A stretch of DNA of 64,000 nucleotides from positions 13,932,501-13,996,500 of the forward strand of contig NC_092671.1 of the NCBI RefSeq assembly GCF_964355755.1, written 5' to 3'. The notes under the pieces are model-generated. The model had not been told where the DNA came from. It worked only from the letters and a program-made list of their open reading frames with translations, and ran no database searches. The stretch is from Antedon mediterranea. Its lineage: Eukaryota; Echinodermata; Crinoidea; Comatulida; Antedonidae. Of the stretch, positions 12,601-23,718 are shown one piece after another (positions within the stretch are counted from its first letter, which is position 1; every line of letters starts with the position of its first letter). The translations under genes and the position numbers were made by a program.

Positions 12601-13365
12601 AAATGTTTCACATTTCAAAAATTCACGTCTGATTCAGTCTGTAAAATTGGTCAAACATCTTACCTTAGAATAGGCATTCATTCCAAAACAAATTTCAAAC
12701 TGTAGATCATATTATAAAATAAATTTTCTTCCAAACTTTCAGCTATCATATTCTACATAGAATATATGAAACATTATTGAATTTCAACGGTGTATCTATT
12801 GTCACTAAATTAATAAAGTCTTACAGATATAAGGCCAATAGATCTTGCAGCGGCTACACAAAGTGGAAATTCCATGTGCAGATCTGTCCAAATGGCTAGT
12901 CGGTCACCTTTCTCCATGCCAAGAGATAATAGTCCACAAGCTATGTTTTCAACCTAAATCAACAAAAGGCTATTTAAGTAATTTTATTGTTAACGTAATT
13001 TTTTCCATAGTCGCAGCATGGGAATTGTGAAATGATGTTGATTTGACCGTAAAAACCATGTTATCGTCGTCGTTATCAGGGAGACATCTCCATGTCGTTA
13101 TCAAGTAAAGTTATCAAACAATAAACATGATCAGTAAGTCTATTTAAAAACAATTGTTCACCACTTGCATATTATACAATCCTGGGTTCCTTACCCGATC
13201 TTTGAAGTCTTTAAATGTTATTCGCTCTTTGTCTTCCACAAACACGTACATTTCTCGATCTGGGTGGTCAAAAACACGTTTTTCAAGTAACTGATGAGCT
13301 GTAAGTCCAATTAGTTGACAACTGCGATGGGAACTTACGTAACTTATATTTCTTTCGATCTCCAT
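6683..13365 (-). CDS. ACSF2-like medium-chain acyl-CoA synthetase, complete 18-exon gene
   Basis: Exons: 13195-13365, 12825-12953, 12500-12553, 12143-12234, 11910-11951, 11577-11694, 11057-11152, 10565-10710, 10330-10421, 10017-10090, 9654-9755, 9132-9280, 8941-8995, 8019-8105, 7674-7726, 7355-7412, 6962-7030, 6683-6766. Together they give 1671 nt, 556 codons plus TGA, with no stop and consistent phases. Motifs in order: P-loop STSGSTGPPK (exons 6-7), MSYGSTEG (adenylate motif, exon 11), WFKTGDLG (exons 12-13), GRQTEIINKGG hinge region (exons 13-14), and DVGKIDRKAL with the C-terminal catalytic lysine (exons 17-18). Human ACSF2 is longer mainly because of its mitochondrial transit peptide; none is visible here. 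The ATG exon starts just after a pyrimidine-rich CCCCCGTAG acceptor, so a leader exon may lie upstream. If so, it would lie beyond the 12.4-kb transposon complex that starts 140 bp upstream. The usual hinge-region lysine after GR is replaced (GRQT). All key motifs suggest an active enzyme. The substrate is inferred from family. Confidence 0.93.
6828..6863 (+). mobile_element. SINE head fragment
   Basis: GGAGCTGTAGCTTGGTGGTT matches the first bases of the SINE at 5289 and is truncated after about 36 bp. It sits in the last intron of the complete synthetase gene. Confidence 0.45.
7417..7443. repeat. (AT)n microsatellite
   Basis: About 12 AT dinucleotides in an intron of the complete synthetase gene, close to the acceptor of exon 7355-7412. 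Confidence 0.8.
8190..8565. mobile_element. MITE copy A, interrupted by copy B
   Basis: Terminal inverted repeats AAGCTTGG.../...CCACGCTT. The outer parts (8190-8326 and 8493-8565) match, in reverse complement, the intact copy D at 38605-38794. Copy B replaces or interrupts the middle. The left flank is TA; the right end abuts copy C. No ORF. It lies in an intron of the synthetase gene. Confidence 0.7.
8327..8492. mobile_element. MITE copy B nested in copy A
   Basis: AAGCTTGGTTCCCACTAG at one end and GTGGGAACCACGCTT at the other. The interior is a long imperfect hairpin made of ACGCAA/TTGCGT-rich sequence. It is nearly identical to copy C. No TA duplication is seen at its ends, so arrival by recombination or conversion is possible. 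Confidence 0.7.
8567..8747. mobile_element. MITE copy C
   Basis: About 181 bp, AAGCTTGATTCCCACTAG ... CTAGTGGGAACCACGCTT, flanked by TA on both sides. A TA duplication is typical of Tc1/mariner-type transposition. Interior largely self-complementary, no ORF. Confidence 0.75.
9441..9596. repeat. Dispersed repeat, copy 1
   Basis: Shares AACCAAAAATCCATTG, GTGACATTAA.ATGGCATAT and TTTCAGGG.GACAA in the same order with 38360-38530. Unclassified short interspersed repeat, in an intron of the synthetase gene. Confidence 0.5.
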
Positions 13366-13504
13366 TTTCTACGGGGGAAAAGAGTGTAAAACCTTTATAA
13401 ATAGATACCATACCCATATGCAATTCTATTGGTAGGCGGATGACCGCTCGTATAGATCATGGATTTCTGTATCCGCTCTAGTAATCGCTCTTATATGTTC
13501 CACA

Positions 13505-16500
13505 CACCCGATTCTGCTACTGTCCACATGTGCTATCTGTAAAACTATAGCAAGTTATACACGTTGTTGTCTGCTATAAATGCTGTACTTTTAACACACG
13601 GTACACTGTCTGTAGCACAGTGTCTGTTGACAATTTACAATGATGTACTGTACAACCATAGATAGGCAGGTTTTCGTACTGCCATGCAAGAATGGATAGG
13701 TGTTTTCCGCCGCTTTTAGGCCTTCTTGTCAATTATTGTTATTATTATACGAATTACGTAATTAGTTTAGTAGCTCATCTACCTTTTTAGCAGGGCATAA
13801 TGAATAGTGTAGCTAGGCTAGGCCTACTAGTCTAGCGGGAAATCAACCAATTATTTGGTTGGATACGAGTTTAGGGTAGGAAGTTAAGTACGAGTTGGCA
13901 TAGGTACGAGTCGACCAGGGGTGAATCGACCAGGGTACTACCGGCCGCCCTACTAGAGCATAGGCTACAGGCCTGCAGGAATGGGAAATCTGTCCTAGCT
14001 ATAGGCATAGGCCTACATTGGGACGCCCAAAAAAGCCATCCCATGAGCATAAAAAGGCTTCGTAGAGCCAGACGTGTTAGCCTATACTACACAGTACTAG
14101 TACGTCTACCATTTATTATAGTTCCATGGTACTATACTACGGATCACTACTATCTAGACCTAGCTAGTATGCTAGAGTTCCAGTAATTTCGGTCGCGTTT
14201 TCGGCCTACTTATCAGGAGGGCATGTGAGAGGTGAGGTAGGTTAGCCCAGCTAGGCTAAACTAACCTGTAAGTAGTATTCTAGCATGGGAACGAGTTGGC
14301 ACAGTGGTACGGGTTGACCCTTATCATTTTCTAGGGTGCTGGTCAACCTACCCATGCCAATTCGTACCCAATTTGGCTAACCCGTACTCAAATAATTGGT
14401 CAAATCGTACCAACTTTGGCTAACCTGTACCAAAACTTTTAATAGCATTAAATATGGATACTGGTCAGCCCATGAAGAGTACGAGCCAGCCCTTGATGAT
14501 TACTAGAGTGCGAGCCAACATTTTGGGTACGGATATACCAAAATTTGGTTACCAGTTGGAATTGCGAGTTGACCTGTATTCTTCTAGCTAATCTTACTAG
14601 GCCTCGAGTAGGTCTACGCTAAATTCCGGCTACAATAATGGTCTATTCTGTTTATAGCTTTATTGATACTGGGTTCAAATCTGGGTTGGGACGGCTTTTT
14701 CTCATTCAAAAACAGATTTCTTTATAATAATAAAATAATATCGGCCTATGAATTTAACTTAATATTGTATTGTTTACATAATATTAGTAATTCCCATTGC
14801 ATTTATTATTATTATTATTATATATTTTACGGTTACCCCTTAATTATAGTAACTATAGTATAACTTCCTTGTTATATTTTACAATATTGTCTTCATAATT
14901 CAGCAATTTTTTTTTTTCACAGCACAAATTATCATACTGAATCATCACACACCAAGTCTCATGAAATCTCTACTGTATTTCTGCAAGCTAATGCAGCTAC
15001 ATGGTATTGCCTTGAGGCTAAATTACACTGTATACTGGCACTACCATCATTCCTAGCCCACACGTAAGTACAGTCGTGTACTACTGATTCCATCCTGTGG
15101 TCAAGGCTTTATTTGCTCTTATGCTTATTTCCTCTAACATACAGAGTATGTATGGCTTCTAATTTGCTTTTATACCGGTTAATTTAAAAATCATTTATGC
15201 CTATTGGTGCATAAAGATCAAATTTAGACTGTAAATACTGGAATAATCACCCAAAATTTATTTCACAGCTAGAAAAAAGCATACAGAGTTTTTTGTTGTT
15301 TGTTTTATTCATAACTGTTGAATTGCATCCCAATACATGGTATTGGTATTATATCTATAAATATAAAGTACTCTCTTATAAATAGATGTATCTCTCCAAA
15401 CTACTCCAACTATAGTATACTAATAATGTACTATTAGCATACTACTGTACACTTTGTAGACAAGAAATAAGTTGTATCCACCTAGAGGACTTATGTTAGT
15501 ACTGTACAGTCGATCGTCCTCTCACTGGCCTGGTCAACATAATCTACGCCTAGATTATTACAGTAATTAAAAAGTACATTATTACAGAGATTTTTTTTTT
15601 TTTTGCAGAAATCAAAGTTATGTGTATAGAAAGCAGTACTCGTATTAAAAACTAAGCAGGTTGTACTGAACGCAAACTGGCAGGATATTTTGAATATTTT
15701 TTGTTCATTTTCCACGAACTGGAGACAAAGACATATTACGACCCTTTTATTTAAATTTATTTGGATAGACCGCCATGTAAATTCATTAAAGGCTATATGA
15801 TTGTTTTATATTTTAATAATGTGATAGTAGAAAACCATTGTGCATAATGAGGACTATGAATCTAATATTTACTTGCATTCTCATCTTTTTAACATTAAAT
15901 TTATAATGCTGGTAATGAATTTACTATTGAAAAGGTCATGTTTCCACTTATCTCAAATGTTGGCACCCGGCCCACCTCTAACCTTGGTAGAACTGACTGT
16001 GTTCTACATGAGTACATATAGTAGTGTTTCCACCATACTACTTCAACCTGGTAATTGAATAAATTTCATTGGGGTAACATTTAAACTAATTATCACCTTT
16101 AACATAAAGTATCCTCCTGAAACATGTATTTGTACTGTACTTCATCCATTACTTAATACTAATCTATGTGATTTATGTCTAACTTCAGGAATGATCTGAG
16201 GCTAGAAGAACGAATTTCTGTACACATATAAAAAATAAACCAATGTTTTCCTAATAATTTAACCCCTAGGTTGATAACTAACAAAGAAATTATTGAAATT
16301 ATGTTCTCACAATATATAGGTGTACTGTATCTACATATGCATGCTGCTGTACTTGTTTTTAACCGCATAATGGCATTGAAAACAAGAATGTTTTATAATT
16401 ATTATAGGTTATTTCTAAATATTAAAAGTCTGAAACAGAAACTAAATGTTACCAAACTATGTTTTTGAAAATCTCTATGATATAATATAATAATATGAAC

Positions 16501-17535
16501 ATAATATTAAATTATATTGATAATCATCATGTCCTTATAAATTCATTTATATTTCTTTTGTGTAATATAGTTCATATATTATGTATTAAATAAATTGGTA
16601 AGGCCCTATACTGTTTATATTTAAGGAAAGTTTATATACACTATTATTTTATGCCTACCAATATAGTATTAATTGTTTATGTAACTATTTTGTCTAATTG
16701 CATTGATTTTTTGTATAGGCCAATGGCATTAATGTTTTTCTCAAAGCAAATTAGCCTAATAATGCCATATTTAGACACATAATTCTTTGATTTCTGATAT
16801 TCTGTACTTGTGTATGCATTACTAAAATAGTAGTTATTTTATTTCATTTATAATGTATGTATAAACATTTATTCAGTTTTTTTTTACCTTTTTAAGTTTA
16901 AAAAATATTAAAATACCTATCAACCTTTCTGTTATTGTTACTATTATAATATTTTTTGCAGAAGATTGATTTCAATAAAAAAATTTAAAACATTTAATTT
17001 GACTTATACTGTACTATGTTAGTTCAGGAGATGAAGTGTGTGTTGGTAGAATCTGGTGTGTTTGAGGTTGGTGATGTGAGGTGTATTTTTGTGACTTGAA
17101 GACCTAAATTAGATGTTTTCTGAAGAAAAGAAGCAAATAGGCTTCCCAATAAAATAGTATGTAACAGTGTATATTAAAGTACATTGAATGAATTCGAGCG
17201 GAAAAATAACACACATAAAAAAACATTCATTTCCTTGTCGAAAAGCGCCCTCTCTAGTTTTCTATTAATTTATTAATAATTATTATTAATTAATGAGTAA
17301 TATAAACATATTTTTAACATTTCATGCTGGAAGCTGATTCTACTCCAAACAAAGTTTCATACCTCCAAATTTCATCAACGTATTCAAAGCACTTCAATAA
17401 ATATCACATTGAACATTAAAAATTAGGGTTATGGATAGAATTTTGCTTAAAACATATACAAAAAACATCGATAAAAATATTTTTCGTATTCAAAAACATT
17501 TGATACTTGGTATAAATGTTCAATATAGGTTGCTC
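13505..17535 (+). repeat. Left arm of the giant inverted repeat
   Basis: Uninterrupted arm. It contains a subterminal zone (13858-13965 and 14285-14580) of degenerate repeats built on GTACGAGTTGAC or its variants, then AT-rich sequence without genes. At 13600-13615 it keeps the unoccupied target of the two insertions found in the right arm. Confidence 0.85.
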
Positions 17536-20500
17536 CATCCATATTGCAAAAAAAAAAATGACTATCGAGCCATATTACTGATTTTTTAAATTTACGTTTT
17601 TACAAAATGTACACTTATGAAAGACCATACAATTCCAATGCATTTTTTAAACCTAATAACGATTTTGAAAAAAACAACCAACAAAATACGTTCATGAATG
17701 AAATTTTGTTTCTGTGAATAGAGCAACCTATATTGAACATATAAAAGAAGTTTCAAATGTTTTTAAATTCGGAAAGTATTTTTTATCGATGTTTTTTGTA
17801 TATGTTTTTAAGCAAAATTCTATCCATAACCCTAATTTTTAATGTTCAATGTGATATTTATTGAAGTGCTTTGAATACGTTGACGAAATTGGGAGGTATG
17901 ACACCTTGTTAGGAGTAGTATCAGCTTCCAGCATTAAATGTTAAAAATAAGTTTATATTACTCATTAATTAATAATAATTATTAATAAATTAATAGAAAA
18001 CTAGAGAGGGCGCATTTCGACAAGGAAATGAATGATTTTTTATGTGTGTTATTTTTCCGCTCGAGTTTATTCAATGTAGTGTAACACTGTTACATACTAT
18101 TTTATTGGGAATTATTTTTGTGTGAGTCTTCTTGGAGTTGTTTGAAAGCCTATCCACTTACTTCTTTTCTTCAGAAAACATCTAATTTAGGTCTTAAAGT
18201 GACAAAAATACACCTCACATCACCAACCTCCAACACACCAGATTCTCCCAACACACACTTCATCTCCTGAACTAACATAGTACAGTATAAGTCAAATTAA
18301 TTGTTTAAAATGTTTTTATTGAAATCAATCTGCCTCAAAAAATATTATAATAGTAACAATAACAGAAAGGTAGATAGGTATTTTAATAATTATTTTTAAA
18401 CTTAAAAATGTAAAAAAAACTGAATAAAAGTTTATACATACATTATAAATGAAATAAAATAACTACTATTTTAGTAATGCATACACAAGTACAGAATATC
18501 AGAAATCAATGAATTATGTTTCTAAATATGGCATTATTAGGCTAATTTGATTTGAGAAAACATTAATGCCATTGGCCTATACAAAAAATCAATGCAATTA
18601 GACAAAATAGTTACATAAACAATTAATACTAATATTGGTAGGCATAAAATAATAGTGTATATAAACTTTCCTTAAATATAAACAGTATAGGGCCTTACCA
18701 ATTTATTTAATACATAATAATGAACTATATTACACAAAAGAAATATAAATGAATTTATAAGGACATGATGATTATCAAAAATAGTCAATATAATTTAATA
18801 TTATGTTCATATTATTATAATTATATCAATCATAGAGATTTTCAAAAACATAGTTTGGTAACATTTAGTTTCTTTTTCAGACCTTCAATATTTGGAAATA
18901 ACATAATAATTATAAAACATTCTTTTTTTTTAATGCCATTATGCGGTTAAAAACAAGTACAGCAGTATGCATATGTAGATACAGTACACATATATTGTGA
19001 GAACACAATTTCAATAATTTCTTTGTTAGTTATCAACCTAGGGGTTAAATTTTTAGGAAAACATTGGTTTATTTTTTATATAAATTATACATATGTGCAG
19101 AAATTCGTTCTTCTAGCCTCAGATCATTCCTGAAGTTAGACATAAATCACCCAAATTAGTATTAAGTAATTAAATGAATAGTAGATGAAGTAAGTACAAA
19201 TACATGTTTCAGGAGGATACTTTATGTTAAAGGTGATAATTTTACCCCGATGAAATGTATTCAATTACCAGGTCGAAGTATGGTGGAAACACTACTATAT
19301 GGCAAATTAAATGTACTCATATAGAACACAGTCAGTTCTACCAAGGTTAGAGGTGTGCCACAATTTGAGATAAGTGGACACATGACTTTTTCAATAGTAA
19401 ATTCATTACCAGCATTATAAATAAACTTTTAAAAAGATGAGAATGTAAGTAAATATCAGATTCATAGTCCTCATTATACACAATGATTTTCTACTATCAC
19501 ATATTAAAATATAAAACAATCATATAGCCTTTAACGAATTTACATGGAGGTCTATCCAAATAAATTTAAATAAAAGGGTCGTAATATGTCTTCGTCTCCA
19601 GTTCGTGGAATTGAAGTTAGGATTCCATCATTTCAACAACAAAAAATATTAAAAATTTTCCTGCCAGTTTGCGTTCAAGAGTACAACCTGCTTAGTTTTA
19701 AATATGAGTACTGCTTTCTATACACATAACTTTGATTTCTGAAAAAAAAAAAAAAAATCCCTGTAATAATGTACTTTAATTACTGTAATAATCTAGGCGT
19801 AGATTATGTTGACCAGACCAGTGAGAGGACGATCGACTGTACAGTACTAACATAAGTCCTGTAGGTGGATACAACTTATTTCTTGTCTAAAAAGTGTACA
19901 GTAGTATGCTAATAGTACTATTATTAGATTAGGTAGTTGGAGTAGTTTGGAGAGATACATCTATTTATAAGAGAGTACTTTATTATTATAGATATAATAC
20001 CAATAGGTACCATGTATTGGGATGCAATTCAACAGTTATGAATAAAAAAAACTCTGTATGCTTTTTTCTGGCTGTGAAATATAAAATTGTTAAATGAAAA
20101 AGAAAATTTAGGGTGATCATCCCAGTATTTACAGTCTAAATTTGATCTTTATGCAACAATAGGCATAAACTATTTTTTAATTAACAGGTATAAAAGCAAA
20201 TTAAAAGCCTTACGTACTCTGTATGTTGGAGGAAATAAGCATAAGTGCAAATAAATCCTTGACCACAGGATGTAATTCACTATTTGGAATCAGTGGTACA
20301 CGACTGTGTTGGACCATAATGTGGTCCAGGTTGACGGGCCAGGAATGATGGTAGTGCCCAGTATACTGTGTAGTTTAGCCTCAAGGCAATACCATGTACT
20401 GTAGCTGGATTAGCTTGGAGAAATACACTAGAGATTTCATGAGATTTGGTGTGTGATGATTCAGTTGATAATTAGCTGTGAAAAAAAAGTGTTGAATTAT

Positions 20501-21550
20501 GAAGAAAATATTGTAAAATATAACAAGGAAGTTATACTATAGTATAATTAAGGGGTAACCGTAAAATATATTATAATAATAAATGCAATGGGAATTACTA
20601 TTACTACTAATATTATGTATACAATAAAATATTACAGTTAAATTCATAGGTCGATATTATTTTATTATTATAAGGAAATCTGTTTTAGAATGAGAAAAAA
20701 CCGTCCCAACCTAGATTTGAACCCAGCTATCAATAAAGCTATAAAGCTATTGGTACGAGTTGACCAATTATTTGGGTACGAGTTAGCCAAGTTTGGTACG
20801 AGTTGACATGGGTACGTTACGGGTTGACCAGCACCCTAGAATACGGATAAAGATCAACCCGTACCCCCATGCCGACTCATTCCCATCCCATGGTAGAATA
20901 CTACTTACATGTTAGTTTAGCCTAGCTGGGCTAACCTACCTCACCTCTCACATGCCCTCCTGAAAAAACGCGACCGAAATTACTGGAAACCCTACTACCC
21001 TACCCTACCAGACCTAGTACCATGGAACTATAATAAATGGTAGACGTACTAGTACTGTGTAGTATATGTTAACATGTCTGGCTCTACGAGGCCTTTTTAT
21101 GCTCATAGGATGGCTTTTTTGGGCGTCCCAATGTAGGCCTATGCCTATAACTAGGACAGATTTCCCATTCCTGCAGGCCTGTAGCCTATGCTCTAGTAGG
21201 GCGCCCGGGTGTACCCTGGTCGATTCACCCCTGGTCGACTCGTACCCATGCCAACTCGTACTTAACTTCCTACCCTAAACTCGTATCCAACCAAATAATT
21301 GGTTGATTTCCCGCTAGACTAGTAGGCCTAGCCTAGCTACAATATTCATTATGCCCTGCTAAAAAGGTAGATGAGCTACTAGACTAATTACGTAATTCGT
21401 ATAATAATAACAATAATTGACTAGAAGGCCTAAATAAAAGCGGCGGAAAACACCTAGGCCTATCCATTCTTGCATGGCAGTACGAAAACCTGCCTATGGT
21501 TGTACATCATTGTAAATTGTCAACAGACACTGTGCTACAGACGGGATCCA

Positions 21551-21751
21551 GTCAAGTCGCCCCATCGCAAAGTCGCCCCATACAAAGTCGCCCAATACAA
21601 AGTCGCCCCATCGCAAAGTCGCCCCAAAACAAAGTCGCCCCGGCACAGTCGCCCCATTACAAAGTCGCCCCATCGCAAAGTCGCCCCAACGCAAAGTCGC
21701 CCCATCGCAAAGTCGCCCCAACGCAAAGTCGCCCCATCGCAAAGTCGCCCA
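21551..21751 (+). repeat. 16-bp minisatellite, left end of TU-like element 1
   Basis: About 12 units of AGTCGCCCCATCGCAA with variants (ATACAA, AAAACAA, GGCAC, ATTACAA, AACGCAA). The variant order mirrors that of the array at 23494-23693. Confidence 0.95.
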
Positions 21752-23493
21752 CGGTTTTATTTCGGAAGTGCCGCCGCTAGTAGTACGCTGTTTTAATCAT
21801 ATAGCGGTTGCGTTTGATATCGATTGCGTTGTTACTTTGGTCGCGCTAAATGTCGTATACATTATAATGTTTATCCAGCTATTATACATAATTTGTGTTT
21901 TAATTTTTATTTTACAGGTTATAATGGAGTGATGTGCTTTTTAAAAATCATTAAAAAATAGTCCCTTGTTTGAAAGTTCTAAAAAGATTTCGAAAAGATT
22001 ATCCCTGATTTATAGTTTCGAAAATGTTAATTTAATATGATTTTAAAATTAGTTACCAGAGCCACAATTACGAATCTTTCTTCAACCTACGCGTGGATAC
22101 CAGCTCATTTTTTAGGATAATATAATAAGTGTATAAATAGTAGGCCTTCGTATATTTACAGTAGTTAAAACAATAACAGCGTTGTAAGACAATAAATGTT
22201 ATATAGGCTACTTATTGATCATTTTGCATTTATTGACAAGTTATGTGTCTATAGTTATTTAATTTTAATTATGACTTTTCAAAATGAAGAAATAAAAAAA
22301 AGGGGATTTCTTCGCCGATATGATCGTTTTACACATGCAGGTATTTTAGTAAAATTAAAACGCTACATTTTGACCATGGAAAAACCATCGTACAGTATGA
22401 TTATCGTGTGCGTGTTTTTTAAAAAGGGGAATCCCCGACGGGCAGCAGAAAGACGTAGCAGCTGTGAGAAGGAAACAGATACCAGAAGGAGCAGCTCCGA
22501 TTGGTTTCAGAGAATGTTTCAGATTGCGAGTCGCTTTTTATTCAACAGCAGAATGATCATTTTACTGAAGAAATTCTTTTCAACCCTTTTGGTTATAGAA
22601 CATTCTAATTATCATGCCTAATAAATATCCTCATATCGGGTGTTTATTTAATTTTAATAAACAAGACAGTGAAGAGGCACGGAATAATACGTACACGGAC
22701 GTACGACGAATACACACATGCACGTCACCATTTACGACATAATAGTGGCGATATCATGATGCAATTTTATAATGGATATAATGATGGGATTGCATTTCCA
22801 GGCTTATAATCAATGTTCATTGTAATACTATGTATATAATAGTAAACTGAATGTTTATAAATAAATTGTTTTACCTAATTTGTTGCATATAAAAAATAAA
22901 AGACACAGACGTAGCCTGCGTTCCCTATAAAATATTTCACATTTAAATTTATGTACTGTTAAATGACATTATGCTGAATAATAGGCTTACTATAATCTTA
23001 AACTATGTTTACAAATTGTCATTTTTAAGGCACACATCTTTCTCTCATCATAGACCTCAGTGTAAAATAAAAACAAAAATCAATTATTAATATAGGCCTA
23101 ATAATAATAAATATTCATCGACCAAAGTAAAAATAATCTAGATCGTATAGGCCTAACATCAATTTATCGCGACCAAAATTAAACGCCACCGATTTCGAAC
23201 GCGACTGATATCATCGTAAAACTCCGACGGGGTTTCCCCATCTTCAGATATGGTGCGTTGTAGTGCGACAACGGCGGAGTAATTACGGGGGTTTCCCTCT
23301 GGTGAAAGCTAGAGCACGTTAGAGCGACCGCGGAGTGATTAGTTGGGGGCTTCCTCTCTGATGATTGGGGAGCGTGCCGATCGTGTGACCTGAGACTACA
23401 TGGAGGGGCTTCCCCTTTTATGCCTACACGTTCCGTGTTATTTTGTGTATCATTGCGACATTTTACGCACTTTTAAACTATTTTTTAACGTTT

Positions 23494-23693
23494 GGGGCGA
23501 CTTTGCGATGGGGCGACTTTGCGATGGGGCGACTTTGCGTTGGGGCGACTTTGCGATGGGGCGACTTTGCGTTGGGGCGACTTTGTAATGGGGCGACTGT
23601 GTCAGGGCGACTTTGTTTTGGGGCGACTTTGCGATGGGGCGACTGTGTATGGGGCGACTTTGTATGGGGCGACTTTGCGATGGGGCGACTTGA
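23494..23693 (-). repeat. 16-bp minisatellite, right end of TU-like element 1
   Basis: Inverted counterpart of 21551-21751. Read inward from the element end, the variant units come in almost the same order as on the left, with about a one-unit shift after the ATTACAA unit. Confidence 0.95.
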
Positions 23694-23718
23694 CTAGCAT
23701 CCCTACAGACAGTGTACC

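Larger units (their letters stand above)
21543..23702. mobile_element. TU-like foldback element 1 (16-bp minisatellite ends)
   Basis: 2160 bp, flanked by perfect CTACAGAC duplications at 21535-21542 and 23703-23710. The ends share CTAGTCAAGTCGCCCC-type inverted repeats that pass straight into arrays of a 16-bp unit (AGTCGCCCCATCGCAA and variants), about a dozen copies on each side in opposite orientation. The inner ~1.7 kb is AT-rich with no recognised protein. Long inverted repeats with an outer tandem-repeat domain and 8-bp duplications are the published architecture of sea-urchin TU elements; 8-bp duplications also suggest a hAT-type transposase. Nonautonomous here. Confidence 0.85.

Noticed and set aside
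21470-21796. Open frames across the 16-bp minisatellites (also 23400-23878), giving repeated arginine/serine/proline or WGDF-like peptides
   Set aside because: A 16-bp repeat with few stop triplets stays open in all frames. The peptides simply mirror the repeat on both strands, so they are not genes.
22196-22621. 141-codon plus-strand ORF inside TU-like element 1
   Set aside because: The longest frame in the element, but no recognisable domain, no transposase motif, and composition follows the local AT-rich DNA. No inverted-repeat counterpart. Probably chance.
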